From assembly GCA_902470805.1 (NCBI GenBank), contig CABRHX010000006.1, forward strand, positions 32,351 to 96,350: DNA of 64,000 nucleotides. The letters run 5' to 3'. Positions 35,663-45,016 of the stretch are shown piece after piece. The translations under genes and the position numbers were made by a program. Origin of the DNA: an uncultured Collinsella sp. (GTDB lineage Bacteria > Actinomycetota > Coriobacteriia > Coriobacteriales > Coriobacteriaceae). The notes beneath the pieces are model-generated. The model was not told the DNA's origin. It searched no databases and saw only the letters and a list, made by a program, of their open reading frames with translations. Within the stretch, counting starts at the first letter, position 1, and each line of letters opens with the position of its first letter.

Positions 35663-37012
35663 ATGGATACACCGTTGGGCTCCGTGCTCTACATCACCCT
35701 CGGGTGCGCTAAGAACGAGGTTGACACCGACCGCATGCGTTCTCTTTTGACCGCCGCGGGCTACGAGGAGGCATTCGACCCGCAGGATGCCGATATCGCC
35801 ATCGTCAATACATGTTCGTTCCTCGCCTCCGCAACGTCCGAGAGCATCGAGACCACGCTCGAGCTCGCCAACGAGGTTCAGGACGGCGTTCGTTCTTGCC
35901 CCATCGTCATGTGCGGCTGCGTGCCGTCGCGCTATGGCGATGACCTGCCTGACGAGCTGCCCGAGGTCGCTGCCTTTGTGAAGGCTGACGAGGAAGACGG
36001 CATCGTGGCGGTCATCGATGGCGTGCTGGGTGTCGAGCGTGAGATTGCAGCCTATATCCCGCAGGTCAAACGTACCGTCGAGGGTGCTGTCGCCTACGTC
36101 AAGATTTCCGATGGCTGCAACCGCTTCTGCAGCTTCTGCATGATTCCCTACATCCGCGGCCGCTATCATTCGCGCAATGCCGAGAGCATCATCTCCGAGG
36201 TGCGCGACCTGGTTGCCGGCGGTGTGCGCGAGATCGTGCTGATCGGCCAGGACACGGGCATCTGGGGTACCGACTTTGCCGATGAGGACGTCGCCGATGG
36301 CTCGCCGCGCAATCTGGCGCAGCTGCTGCGTGCCGTCGCCGAGGCCGTACGCCCGCACAACGTCTGGGTCCGCGTGCTCTATCTGCAGCCCGAGGGCATG
36401 ACTGACGAACTCATCGAGACGATTCGCGATACGCCCGAGGTGCTGCCCTATATCGATATCCCCGTGCAGCACTGCGACGCGCGCATTCTTAAGGCCATGC
36501 GTCGCTCCGGTTCACGCCAGGAGCTCGAGGATCTGTTCCGCGACCTTCGCGAGCGCATCCCCGGCATCGTGATTCGTTCCACGGCCATGGTCGGCTTCCC
36601 GACCGAGACCGACGACGAGTTCCGCGACCTTATCGACTTTATGGACACCGTCGGCTTTGACTACACGAGTGTCTTTGCCTACTCGCGTGAGGAAGGTAGC
36701 CTGGCCGCCAAGATGGAGGGCCAGGTCGATGAGGAGGTTAAGCTCGAGCGCGCCCAGGAGGCCATGGACCTGGCCGAGTCGCTCGGTTTTGCCGCCACCG
36801 CCGCCCATGTGGGCGAGCGAGCCCAGGTAATCGTCGACGGTATCGAAGAGACCGAGGATGGCGCCGAGCTGATCGGCCATGCCTGGTTCCAGGCGCCCGA
36901 TTCCGATGGCGCGGTGCATCTGGACGCCAGCGAGGCGTCCGTGGGCGATATTCTGACCGTCGAGTTTACCGATAGCTTCTGCTACGAGCTTATCGGTCAT
37001 GTTGTGGAGTAG
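35663..37012 (+). CDS. rimO: Ribosomal protein S12 methylthiotransferase RimO
   Basis: 449 residues. TLGCAKNEVDTDRM is the RimO-type first cluster motif (CAKN rather than CQMN of MiaB); GCNRFCSFCMIPYIRGRYHS is the radical-SAM motif; a TRAM domain ends the protein. It methylthiolates Asp88 of S12. Third of three methylthiotransferases in the window, each recognisable by its N-terminal motif. pgsA follows 9 bp later. Confidence 0.93.
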   Translation: MDTPLGSVLYITLGCAKNEVDTDRMRSLLTAAGYEEAFDPQDADIAIVNTCSFLASATSESIETTLELANEVQDGVRSCPIVMCGCVPSRYGDDLPDELPEVAAFVKADEEDGIVAVIDGVLGVEREIAAYIPQVKRTVEGAVAYVKISDGCNRFCSFCMIPYIRGRYHSRNAESIISEVRDLVAGGVREIVLIGQDTGIWGTDFADEDVADGSPRNLAQLLRAVAEAVRPHNVWVRVLYLQPEGMTDELIETIRDTPEVLPYIDIPVQHCDARILKAMRRSGSRQELEDLFRDLRERIPGIVIRSTAMVGFPTETDDEFRDLIDFMDTVGFDYTSVFAYSREEGSLAAKMEGQVDEEVKLERAQEAMDLAESLGFAATAAHVGERAQVIVDGIEETEDGAELIGHAWFQAPDSDGAVHLDASEASVGDILTVEFTDSFCYELIGHVVE

Positions 37013-37021
37013 GAGAGCGTC

Positions 37022-37660
37022 GTGGCTAACGAGAGTAATAAGGAACTGACGAGTGTCTGGACGCCCGCCAACATCGTGACGTGCGTTCGCATCGTCTTTA
37101 TCCCGGTGTTCATGATCGTGTCGGCTCTGTCTCACACGAGTGTTGCCGGTACGGATTGGAGCACCTTCGACGGCCCGCTCGCCGCCGCTGCCTTCATTCT
37201 GTATGTGATCCTGTCGTGCACCGATAAGGTCGACGGTTATCTGGCGCGTTCGCGCAACGAGATCACCGACTTCGGTAAATTCTTGGACCCCATCGCCGAT
37301 AAGCTGCTCGTGTTCTCGGCCCTGCTGCTGTTCTTGGATTTTGGCGCAGTGACCGTGTGGTCCGTGTTCATTATCCTGTTCCGTGAGCTTCTGGTGAGCG
37401 CCCTTCGCATGGTCGCGAGTGCGGCCGGTGTGGTCGTTGCGGCCGATAAGCTCGGCAAGTACAAGACGGCAACCACGATGGTCTCCATTTGCGGTTACCT
37501 GTGCGTTTTTGCTATGGCCGGCTTGCACCTTGGCCCGGTGGCGCTAACGCTCGGCATCTACTCGGTGTCGCGCTTCCTGTACGCCGTTGCCGTTGTCCTG
37601 ACCGTTATCTCGGGCGCCCAGTACTTCTGGAACTGCCGCAAGATCGTCTTTTCGGTCTAG
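37022..37660 (+). CDS. pgsA: CDP-diacylglycerol-glycerol-3-phosphate 3-phosphatidyltransferase
   Basis: 212 residues, membrane. The CDP-alcohol phosphotransferase motif is DKVDGYLARSRNEITDFGKF followed by LDPIADK, with all catalytic aspartates present. It makes phosphatidylglycerophosphate. GTG start at 37022. The rimO-pgsA-cinA-recA order is common in Gram-positive bacteria. A second CDP-alcohol phosphotransferase is at 57930-58634. Confidence 0.88.
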   Translation: MANESNKELTSVWTPANIVTCVRIVFIPVFMIVSALSHTSVAGTDWSTFDGPLAAAAFILYVILSCTDKVDGYLARSRNEITDFGKFLDPIADKLLVFSALLLFLDFGAVTVWSVFIILFRELLVSALRMVASAAGVVVAADKLGKYKTATTMVSICGYLCVFAMAGLHLGPVALTLGIYSVSRFLYAVAVVLTVISGAQYFWNCRKIVFSV

Positions 37661-37672
37661 GTCCTGGTGGGT

Positions 37673-38203
37673 ATGACGGACTCTTTTGAGCAGATTTCCG
37701 CACATAACGAGGAGCTGGCGCGTGATATTGTCGAGCGCGCGAGCGCTCGGGGCGTGACGGTTTCGACGGCTGAGTCGCTGACGGCGGGTATGATCGCCTC
37801 GACGATTGCCGATATCCCGGGCGCCTCGGCGGTGCTGCGTGGCGGTGCGGTGACCTATTGCGATGAGATTAAGCATCGCGTTCTTGGTGTTGAGCAGGAG
37901 ACGCTTGACCGCTATACCGCGGTGTCGCATCAGACCGCGCGCGAGATGGCGGTGGGTTCGCTGGAGCTGTACCAGAGCGATATTGCAGTGAGCGCAACGG
38001 GTTATGCCGGCCCCGGCGGTGGCACTGAGGACGATCCGGCGGGCACTTTCTATATTGGCTGGGCGCATCGTTCCGCCGATGGGGGCGTGCCGGTTGTGGA
38101 CTCTGTGCGCTGCCACTATGAGGGCGACCGTTCGTGTGTTCGTGCCCATGCGGTCACGGAGGCATTGGGTCGCATTGCCCTTGTGCTCAACTCTATGGAA
38201 TAG
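37673..38203 (+). CDS. pncC: CinA C-terminal-like nicotinamide-nucleotide amidase
   Basis: 176 residues, only the C-terminal half of CinA: TAESLTAGMIASTIADIPGA, GGAVTYCDEIKHRVLGV and SATGYAGPGGGTEDDPAGT. It deamidates NMN. The N-terminal MoaB-like domain is absent, as in PncC/YgaD. ATG 37673 has GGTGGG 4-6 nt upstream; a GTG at 37667 is possible. In Streptococcus cinA and recA form a competence operon; here a terminator separates it from recA. Confidence 0.87.
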   Translation: MTDSFEQISAHNEELARDIVERASARGVTVSTAESLTAGMIASTIADIPGASAVLRGGAVTYCDEIKHRVLGVEQETLDRYTAVSHQTAREMAVGSLELYQSDIAVSATGYAGPGGGTEDDPAGTFYIGWAHRSADGGVPVVDSVRCHYEGDRSCVRAHAVTEALGRIALVLNSME

Positions 38204-38210
38204 ACGTGTT

Positions 38211-38236
38211 TTAAGGGGCCTTCGAGCCCCTTAATT
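38211..38236 (+). terminator. Terminator of the rimO-pncC transcript
   Basis: TTAAGGGGC (38211-38219) / GCCCCTTAA (38226-38234) with a 6-nt loop. The U run is short. Confidence 0.65.
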
Positions 38237-38309
38237 GTGGAGATAGGGACCTTAGGCTCATTTGGCGTTTGTGCTGGTTGTAGATGTATTTTTGCCTGCC
38301 TTGTTCATA

Positions 38310-38360
38310 TTTGGTCCTTTGTGGTCAAGCATTTGGTCAGTGTTTGGTCGGCGTTTGGTT
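38310..38360 (+). promoter_or_regulatory. Phased TTTGGTC repeats upstream of recA
   Basis: TTTGGTC at 38310, 38332 and 38343, TTTGGTT at 38354, and a degenerate TTTGTGGTC at 38318. The GGT(C/T) cores start at 38313, 38323, 38335, 38346 and 38357, about one helical turn apart, so all lie on one face. The last pair matches the comEA upstream site at 9547-9564. Confidence 0.6.
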
Positions 38361-38401
38361 GGGTTTTGGAAAGACCGCCTGCATATGATTGGCCTGAACG
38401 G

Positions 38402-38430
38402 TTGACCACGAACAGCCGTTCGTTTATTAT
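38402..38430 (+). promoter_or_regulatory. recA promoter with SOS box in the spacer
   Basis: TTGACC (38402-38407), 17-bp spacer, TATTAT (38425-38430). The spacer contains the palindrome CGAACAGCCGTTCG (38409-38422), a GAAC-N4-GTTC LexA box of the Gram-positive type, so bound LexA would block RNA polymerase. Confidence 0.85.
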
Positions 38431-38460
38431 CGATGCAGGTTGTTAAGAGGAGGGCTATTC

Positions 38461-39609
38461 ATGGCCAAGAATTCAGGTCCCGTACGTACCGTTCATGCTC
38501 GCACGACGGGTAAAGAGCGCGATGAGATGATCGCCACCACCAAGGCCGAGATCGAGAAGAAATTCGGCCAGGGTTCCATCATGAGGTACGGCGACGGTGG
38601 TCCCGAGCTCGAGGTCGAGGCCATTCCCACGGGCGCCCTGGCCCTCGATGCCGCGCTGGGTATCGGCGGCGTGCCACGCGGCCGTATCGTCGAGATTTAC
38701 GGTCCTGAGTCCTCCGGTAAGACGACGCTTTCGCTCGAGATTTTGGCAGAGGCCCAGGCAATGGGTGGCGTTGTGGCATTTATCGATGCCGAGCATGCGC
38801 TCGATCCCACGTATGCCGCGCGCATTGGCGTGGATATCGACGAGGTACTGATTTCCCAGCCCGATACGGGTGAGCAGGCGCTCGAGATCGTTGACATGCT
38901 CGTGCGTTCCGGCGCCATCGATGCCATCGTCGTCGACTCTGTCGCCGCGCTGACCCCGCGTGCCGAGATCGAGGGAGAAATCGGCGACACTACGGTCGGT
39001 CTTCAGGCTCGCCTGATGAGCCAGGCGCTCCGTAAGCTCGCCGGCTCGCTTTCTAAGTCCAACACGACGTGCATCTTCATTAATCAGCTGCGTGAGAAGA
39101 TCGGCGTCATGTTCGGCAACCCCGAGACTACGACGGGCGGCCGCGCCCTTAAGTTTTTCTCTTCGGTGCGTATCGACATTCGCCGTATCGACAGCATTAA
39201 GCTTAAGGACGAGGTTATCGGTAACCGCGTGCGCGCCAAGGTCGTTAAGAACAAGGTGGCAGCTCCGTTCCGTTCTGCTGAGTTCGACATCATGTACGGT
39301 ACGGGCATCTCTAAGGAGGGCTCGATTCTGGACATGGCTGTCGAGTGCGGCATCTGCAAGAAGATGGGCTCCTGGTTTGCCTATGGCGAGGACAAGCTCG
39401 GCAACGGTCGCGAGGCCGCCAAGGCGTTCCTGCGCGAACACCCCGATTGCGCTGACGAGATTGAGCATAAGGTCCGCCTTGCCTGCGGACTTGAGTTTGA
39501 TGACGATGCTCCGTCCGAGGTCGAGCTGACCGATCAGCCTGCGCCTGAGGAGTTTGACGAGCTTTACGCCATCGATGGTTCCGCCATGCTCGATGATGAC
39601 GACGAGTAG
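38461..39609 (+). CDS. recA: Recombinase RecA
   Basis: 382 residues. Walker [11 protein letters not shown], the MAW region [17 protein letters not shown], loop L2 [20 protein letters not shown]. It pairs homologous DNA and activates LexA self-cleavage. ATG 38461 follows AGGAGGG. Upstream lie an SOS-controlled promoter and phased TTTGGTC repeats. recX starts 11 bp downstream, as usual. The acidic C terminus is typical. Confidence 0.98.
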   Translation: MAKNSGPVRTVHARTTGKERDEMIATTKAEIEKKFGQGSIMRYGDGGPELEVEAIPTGALALDAALGIGGVPRGRIVEIYGPESSGKTTLSLEILAEAQAMGGVVAFIDAEHALDPTYAARIGVDIDEVLISQPDTGEQALEIVDMLVRSGAIDAIVVDSVAALTPRAEIEGEIGDTTVGLQARLMSQALRKLAGSLSKSNTTCIFINQLREKIGVMFGNPETTTGGRALKFFSSVRIDIRRIDSIKLKDEVIGNRVRAKVVKNKVAAPFRSAEFDIMYGTGISKEGSILDMAVECGICKKMGSWFAYGEDKLGNGREAAKAFLREHPDCADEIEHKVRLACGLEFDDDAPSEVELTDQPAPEEFDELYAIDGSAMLDDDDE

Positions 39610-39620
39610 CGGTTACGCTC

Positions 39621-40313
39621 ATGTCGTATACGGTGACCGAGGCCACGGTCGTCTTTCCCGATAAGAAGGCGGCCTCCTCGTTCTCGAGCGGATATGCGTC
39701 CAAAAAGCCTTGCGCACATATCGATTGTGAGCTTGAGGGCGGTTTTGAGCGGTCCATTTGGATTCCCGTGCGGGTCGCGCGGCTGTATGTCAAAAATCGC
39801 CCCGATCTTCCCTGCGATTGGGACAACTTTCGTGAGGCGGTGCAGCTCATCGAGCGTAAATGTGCGCTTACCATGGTGACCGAGATGTTATCGCGCCGCG
39901 ACCATGCGACGGGTGAGGTCCGTGACAAGCTGGCTCGCTACGGCTTTCACCAGCCCGCGATCGATTTCGCCGTCGAGCGCGCCACCGAATATCACTTTTT
40001 AGACGAGAACCGCTTTTGCTCGTACTTTATCGAGGAGCGCAAGCGGCGCGGTTGGGGACAGCGCAAAATCGAGACCGAGCTCAAGCGCCGTCATGTCGTG
40101 CTCGATGACATTCCCGGTTATCCCGAGGATTATTTTGCCGTCGAAGACGATTTGGCGCGTGCGTCAGCCCTACTCGCCAAGCGGCGTGTTCCAGAGACGC
40201 GCGGATTCGAAAAACTGGTTCGGTTTTTGATGGGCAAGGGCTTCTCGTATCACATCGCCGCCGATGCCGTTAAGGCACGCCTCGATGCCGAACGCGAGGA
40301 ATGTGCGGTTTAG
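39621..40313 (+). CDS. recX: Regulatory protein RecX
   Basis: 230 residues. C-terminal three-helix repeats with RRDHATGEVRDKLARYGF, RKRRGWGQRKIETELKRR and LVRFLMGKGFSYHIAADAV match RecX, which caps and inhibits RecA filaments. The N-terminal 75 residues are less conserved. Position behind recA confirms the call. Confidence 0.87.
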   Translation: MSYTVTEATVVFPDKKAASSFSSGYASKKPCAHIDCELEGGFERSIWIPVRVARLYVKNRPDLPCDWDNFREAVQLIERKCALTMVTEMLSRRDHATGEVRDKLARYGFHQPAIDFAVERATEYHFLDENRFCSYFIEERKRRGWGQRKIETELKRRHVVLDDIPGYPEDYFAVEDDLARASALLAKRRVPETRGFEKLVRFLMGKGFSYHIAADAVKARLDAEREECAV

Positions 40314-40327
40314 GCGTATGCGTTTTG

Positions 40328-40377
40328 TGGCCCTGCCGTTCACCGCGTTTTAGCCGCCGTGCCGGGGCCATTTATTT
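40328..40377 (+). terminator. Probable recA-recX terminator
   Basis: TGGCCC (40328-40333) pairs with GGGCCA (40365-40370), followed by TTTATTT. The loop is large and may hold a second small stem. It directly abuts the rny promoter. Confidence 0.45.
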
Positions 40378-40404
40378 GACAGTTGTTGTGGTTCAACGTA
40401 CGAT
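40376..40404 (+). promoter_or_regulatory. rny promoter
   Basis: TTGACA (40376-40381), 17-bp spacer, TACGAT (40399-40404). The 5' leader of about 160 nt contains a 9-bp hairpin at 40510-40535 followed by a T-rich stretch. Confidence 0.75.
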
Positions 40405-40570
40405 AAACACTGTCATTTGCTTTGTGATATGTGCTCATCTGTGATGAGTTTGTTTATATGTTTATCTGTATCCGACCCGCATAAGCTGCGCCCATATTAC
40501 TCAAATGTCGCGAGCCGTTCGTAAGGACGGTTCGCTTTGTTGTGTAACGAATCCATAAAAAGGAGTGAGC

Positions 40571-42121
40571 ATGCCTATCATCGCAGCGCTCGTTGGCATC
40601 GTTTTGGGTGCCATCGCCGCCATCGCCTACATGCGCACCGCCAAGCAGGGTAGTCTTCACGAGGCCGACGAAAAGATCCAGTCGGCACACGCACAGGCTG
40701 AGTCCCTGATCGGTGATGCTAAGCGTCAGGCCGAGACCCTCAAAAAAGAGGCTCTGCTTGAGGCTAAAGAGGAGATCATCAAGAACAAGCAGGCCGCCGA
40801 GGCCGAGGACAAGCAGCGTAAGAGCGAGATTCGTACGCTCGAGAACCGTGTGATGCAGCGCGAGGAGTCCCTCGATCGCCGAAACGACGCTCTTGACAAG
40901 CGTGAGCACCAGCTGTCCAGCCAGGCCGGTCAGGTCGAGAAGCGCTCCCGTGAGCTCGAGGAGCTCTGCGCAAAGCAGACCTCCGAGCTCGAGCGTATCG
41001 CCGACCTTACCCGCGAGGATGCCCACAAGGAGCTCCTCGATAAGGTTCGCGGCGAGGTCACCCACGAGGCCGCCACGATCATTCGCGAGTCCGAGCAGCA
41101 GGTTCGCGCAGAGTGCCACAAGACCGCCCAGGAGATTCTGTCCCTGGCGATTCAGCGCTGCGCTGCCGACCACACTGCCGAGGTCACCGTTACCTCCGTG
41201 CACATTCCCTCTGATGACCTCAAGGGCCGTATCATCGGTCGCGAGGGTCGCAACATCCGCACCTTCGAGCAGGTTTCCGGCGTCAACCTCGTGATCGACG
41301 ACACGCCCGAGACCGTCGTTCTTTCGAGCTTCGATCCGGTCCGTCGTGAGACCGCCCGTGTTGCCCTCGAGAACCTCATTGCTGACGGCCGCATTCACCC
41401 CGCCCGCATCGAGGAGATGTATCACAAGGCTGCCGACCTGGTTCAGCAGCGCGTGCGCGAGGCTGGCGAGCAGGCTGCCTTCGATACCGGCATTCACGAC
41501 CTGCATCCCGAGATCGTCAAGACCCTTGGTGCCCTGCGCTACCGTACTTCGTTTGGTCAGAACGTGCTTCAGCACTCCCTCGAAGTCTCTGACCTGTGCG
41601 GCGTGATGGCTTCCGAGCTTGGCCTGGACGTTGTGACCGCCAAGCGCGCCGGCCTGCTGCACGACCTTGGCAAGGCAATCGACCACGACGTCGAGGGCCC
41701 GCATGCCGTCATCGGCGCCGAGCTTGCCCGCCGTTATGGTGAGAAGCCCGTTATCGTCCACGCTATCGAGGCTCACCATGCCGATGTCGACCCCAACACG
41801 GTGCTCGATGTCCTGGTACAGGCCGCCGATGCCGTCTCCGCCTCTCGCCCCGGTGCCCGTCGCGAGTCTGCCGAGAACTACATCAAGCGTCTTGAGAAGC
41901 TCGAGGAGATTGCCAACTCCCATGAAGGCGTCGAGCGTACCTATGCCATGCAGGCTGGTCGCGAGGTCCACGTCATGGTTCAGCCGGACAAGATCTCCGA
42001 TGCCCAGTCCACGGTTCTGGCTCACGATATCGCCCATCAGATCGAGGAAGAGATGGAGTATCCCGGTCAGGTGCGCGTCGTCGTGATTCGCGAGAGCCGC
42101 GCTGTCGATATCGCTAAATAA
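40571..42121 (+). CDS. rny: Ribonuclease Y
   Basis: 516 residues. An N-terminal membrane anchor (residues 2-20), a long coiled coil rich in E, K, Q and A, a KH domain ([19 protein letters not shown]) and an HD domain ([17 protein letters not shown]). It starts mRNA decay at the membrane. ATG 40571 follows AAGGAG by 6 nt. With PNPase and RNase J also encoded here, the window holds much of a Gram-positive-type RNA degradation machinery. Confidence 0.95.
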   Translation: MPIIAALVGIVLGAIAAIAYMRTAKQGSLHEADEKIQSAHAQAESLIGDAKRQAETLKKEALLEAKEEIIKNKQAAEAEDKQRKSEIRTLENRVMQREESLDRRNDALDKREHQLSSQAGQVEKRSRELEELCAKQTSELERIADLTREDAHKELLDKVRGEVTHEAATIIRESEQQVRAECHKTAQEILSLAIQRCAADHTAEVTVTSVHIPSDDLKGRIIGREGRNIRTFEQVSGVNLVIDDTPETVVLSSFDPVRRETARVALENLIADGRIHPARIEEMYHKAADLVQQRVREAGEQAAFDTGIHDLHPEIVKTLGALRYRTSFGQNVLQHSLEVSDLCGVMASELGLDVVTAKRAGLLHDLGKAIDHDVEGPHAVIGAELARRYGEKPVIVHAIEAHHADVDPNTVLDVLVQAADAVSASRPGARRESAENYIKRLEKLEEIANSHEGVERTYAMQAGREVHVMVQPDKISDAQSTVLAHDIAHQIEEEMEYPGQVRVVVIRESRAVDIAK

Positions 42122-42122
42122 T

Positions 42123-43208
42123 ATGAGCGACGCGAACGAGCTCATCTCATTTATCGCGTCGATGTCGGGGGAGGGCAACCTTCGCGTCGAGGAGAACCTT
42201 GGCGAGGGGTATGTCCGCCTCCGCGTTTCGGAGGCCGAGCGGCGCCAGGCAAAGCACGATATTCAGCATGTCGAGGATATCGTCATCGAAATGCTCCGTA
42301 ATGCTCGCGATGCCGGCGCCGACAAGGTCTATCTCGCCACGACCAAGGAAGATGGCGTCCGCACGCTTGTCTTTCTGGATAACGGCTCGGGTGTTCCGCA
42401 GGATATGCAAGAGCGAATCTTCGATGCCCGCGTTACCTCAAAGCTCGAGAGCATGAAGATGGACCGTTGGGGCGTTCACGGTCGTGGCATGGCATTGTTT
42501 TCGATCAAGCAGAACACCGACGAGGCCCGCGTGGTCACGTCTGGTGTCGATCTTGGCTCAGCCTTTAAGGTGAGCGTTGCGGCCGACCGCCTCAGCGAGC
42601 GTGCCGATCAGTCCAGCTGGCCCCAGGCCGTCAAGGATGAGGACGGACGTTATGTCTGTGCTCGCGGTCCGCATAATATTATTCGCGCTGCCTGTGAGTT
42701 TGCGCTCGAGGAGTTGCGTGGTTGCGATGTCTATCTTGGTTCTCCGTCTGAGATTGCCGCGACCCTTTATGCTCAGGCGTCAAGTCGGCTCGATACGTCT
42801 CGTCTCCTGTTTATTGATGATGAGAGCGAGCTTCCGGTTGTCGATCGTTTAGGCCTTGCCTCTGATGCCGAGGACTTTATTCGTATTTGTTCGGGTTTGG
42901 GTCTTGAAATGTCCGAGCGCACGGCCCATCGCATTTTGGCAGGGCAGATTAAGCCCGTTCGCGGTGTGACTGCGCGTCTGCTGCGCGAGCGTGACTCATC
43001 CTCGCATGCGCCGGCTCCTGTCGATCTCGCGAAGGATCGTCGTGGGCTGCGTATTGCCAAGGATGACATGGCACAGTTTTCGCGTGCTGTGGAGCGCGAC
43101 TTTAATGACCTTGCCGCCCGGTACTATCTCAATCTTTGCGGCGACCCAAAGATCCGTGTTTCGCGTGATCGAATCACCGTGACCTTCGATCTTGCCAAAG
43201 AGGAATAG
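42123..43208 (+). CDS. GHKL-family ATPase of unknown function
   Basis: 361 residues. N box EMLRNARDAGADKV (about residue 58), G1 box DNGSGVPQ, G2 box GVHGRGMALFSIK: the Bergerat fold shared by Hsp90, MutL, gyrase and histidine kinases. No kinase dimerisation or receiver domain, and no MutL C-terminal signature, is visible. The C-terminal third is charged and not recognised. It starts 1 bp after rny, and spoVS follows, so it is probably expressed with RNase Y. Function is unknown. Confidence 0.8.
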   Translation: MSDANELISFIASMSGEGNLRVEENLGEGYVRLRVSEAERRQAKHDIQHVEDIVIEMLRNARDAGADKVYLATTKEDGVRTLVFLDNGSGVPQDMQERIFDARVTSKLESMKMDRWGVHGRGMALFSIKQNTDEARVVTSGVDLGSAFKVSVAADRLSERADQSSWPQAVKDEDGRYVCARGPHNIIRAACEFALEELRGCDVYLGSPSEIAATLYAQASSRLDTSRLLFIDDESELPVVDRLGLASDAEDFIRICSGLGLEMSERTAHRILAGQIKPVRGVTARLLRERDSSSHAPAPVDLAKDRRGLRIAKDDMAQFSRAVERDFNDLAARYYLNLCGDPKIRVSRDRITVTFDLAKEE

Positions 43209-43216
43209 TGCCTTTA

Positions 43217-43237
43217 CCGAGTCCACTCGGTACGATA
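43217..43237 (+). promoter_or_regulatory. Hairpin and -10-like box before spoVS
   Basis: ACCGAG (43217-43222) / CTCGGT (43227-43232) followed by TACGAT (43232-43237), the same -10 hexamer as at rny. No clear -35. Confidence 0.3.
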
Positions 43238-43282
43238 AAGTTATTGCAGTTAAAACGTACTTTTAAACGCAGGAGTTTCTTC

Positions 43283-43600
43283 ATGGATTGCCTGAAGGTA
43301 TCAAGCAAATCATCGCCCGCGTCCGTTGCCGGCGCCATCGCCGGCATGGTCAAGGATGGTGTACCCGTCAACATCCAGTGTGTCGGTGCCGGTGCTGTCA
43401 ACCAGGCCATTAAGGCCGTTGCTATCGCGCGCGGTTTTTTGATTCCAACCGGTTTTGATATTTCCTGCGCGCCTGTGTTCTCCGACATCCTCATTAACGG
43501 GGAGTCGCGCACGGCCATCCGCCTTTCTATCTACGTTCACCAGATCAATCGAGCTGCTATGGATAACGTCGTCATGGATGATGTTAAGCCTGTGGCATAG
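43283..43600 (+). CDS. spoVS: SpoVS-related stage V sporulation protein S homologue
   Basis: 105 residues; core VSSKSSPASVAGAIAG and QCVGAGAVNQAIKAVAIARG. SpoVS has an Alba-like fold and is widespread in non-sporulating bacteria, often beside rny; its target is uncertain (DNA or RNA binding is suspected). ATG 43283 follows CAGGAG. About 15 residues longer at the C terminus than the Bacillus protein. No sporulation genes are seen. Confidence 0.9.
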   Translation: MDCLKVSSKSSPASVAGAIAGMVKDGVPVNIQCVGAGAVNQAIKAVAIARGFLIPTGFDISCAPVFSDILINGESRTAIRLSIYVHQINRAAMDNVVMDDVKPVA

Positions 43601-43645
43601 CTTCTGCTTGCCTCGTTTCGCTCCCCATCGTTAGGACTTATGCAC

Positions 43646-45016
43646 ATGGACCAGCGTTCCGTACGCGATATTCTTGCCGGTAAAACCTACTTTATCCGCA
43701 CCTTTGGCTGTCAGATGAATCAGCACGACTCCGAGCGTGTGAGCGGTCTGCTTGATTCGTATGGCTGCCTCATGGCGCTCGATCCCGAGCATGCCGATAT
43801 CGTTGTCTTCATGACATGCTGTGTGCGTGAGGCCGCCGATACTCGCCTGTACGGTCAGTGCAATTCCTGCAAAAGCCTGCCGCCTTCGCCTTCGGGCAAG
43901 CGTGTGGTTGCCGTGGGCGGCTGCATCGCGCAGCGTGATGGAGAGGGCCTGCTCACCAACGTCGATAACGTCAATGTCATCTTTGGCACGCATTCCATCG
44001 CACATGTGGCCGAGCTCATTGCCGAGGCGTTCCTTGATGGTAAGCGTCATATCCGCACCAATGAGCATGAGGATACGGATGCCATGAGCATGCCGTGGCA
44101 TCGCGAGACCCAGTATCACGCCTGGGTGCCCATCATGACAGGCTGCAATAATTTCTGCACCTATTGCATCGTGCCGTACGTGCGCGGTCGCGAAAAAAGT
44201 CGCCCCTTCGAGGAGATTGTCGACGAGGTGACCGGTTTGGTGCGCCAGGGCGTGCGTGAGATTACGCTGCTGGGCCAAAACGTTAACTCATATGGTCGCG
44301 ATCTGTTTGGCAAGCCGCGTTTTGCCGATCTGCTGCGTGCCGTGGGCGATACGGGTGTGGAGCGCATCTTCTTTACGTCTTCGCATCCCAAGGATCTGCT
44401 CCCCGAGACCATCGACGCTATGGCCGAGACGCCCGCCGTCATGCCGCAGCTTCACTTGGCCGTTCAGTCGGGCTCCACGCGCATCCTCAAAGAGATGAAT
44501 CGCCGTTATACACGCGAGGACTATCTGGGCCTGGTCGATCGCATTCGCAACCGCATGCCCGATATCGCGCTCTCGACCGACATTATCGTTGGCTTCCCGG
44601 GCGAGACTGAAGAAGACTTTGAGCAGACGCTCTCACTTGCCGAGACGGTCCGCTATGCTCAGGCCTATACCTTCATCTATTCCAAGCGCGCCGGTACCCC
44701 GGCCGCCGAGATTGACGATCCTACGCCGCATGAGGTTATTCTCGAGCGTTTCAACCGCCTGGTTAAGGTTATCGAGACCACGGCGCACGAGTACAACCAG
44801 GGTGAGCTTCATACTGTGGTGCCGGCGCTCATTGAGGGAACGAGTAAAAAGAACGACGCGGTCCTGCTGGGCAAGAGTCCCAAGAATCAGACCGTGCATG
44901 CGCCTATCCCCGAGGGTTACAGCATCGATCAGCTTGTTGGCAAGATCGTTGATGTTGACGTTGACGTTGCCAAGACCTGGTATTTGTCCGGCTCCGTTGT
45001 GGGCGAGCCGCGCTAA
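43646..45016 (+). CDS. miaB: tRNA-2-methylthio-N6-dimethylallyladenosine synthase
   Basis: 456 residues. FGCQMNQHDSERV is the MiaB form of the first cluster motif; TCCVREAADTRLYG supplies the next cysteine; GCNNFCTYCIVPYVRGREKS is radical SAM; a TRAM domain ends it. It adds the methylthio group to i6A37, made by MiaA, whose gene overlaps the stop. AGGA at 43633 is 9 nt from ATG 43646 but only 3 nt from ATG 43640, hence the choice. Confidence 0.94.
   Translation: MDQRSVRDILAGKTYFIRTFGCQMNQHDSERVSGLLDSYGCLMALDPEHADIVVFMTCCVREAADTRLYGQCNSCKSLPPSPSGKRVVAVGGCIAQRDGEGLLTNVDNVNVIFGTHSIAHVAELIAEAFLDGKRHIRTNEHEDTDAMSMPWHRETQYHAWVPIMTGCNNFCTYCIVPYVRGREKSRPFEEIVDEVTGLVRQGVREITLLGQNVNSYGRDLFGKPRFADLLRAVGDTGVERIFFTSSHPKDLLPETIDAMAETPAVMPQLHLAVQSGSTRILKEMNRRYTREDYLGLVDRIRNRMPDIALSTDIIVGFPGETEEDFEQTLSLAETVRYAQAYTFIYSKRAGTPAAEIDDPTPHEVILERFNRLVKVIETTAHEYNQGELHTVVPALIEGTSKKNDAVLLGKSPKNQTVHAPIPEGYSIDQLVGKIVDVDVDVAKTWYLSGSVVGEPR

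Noticed and set aside
38237..38446. A 69-codon plus-strand frame just upstream of recA
   Set aside because: It runs through the TTTGGTC repeats, the recA promoter and the SOS box. No ribosome-binding site and no protein-like composition.
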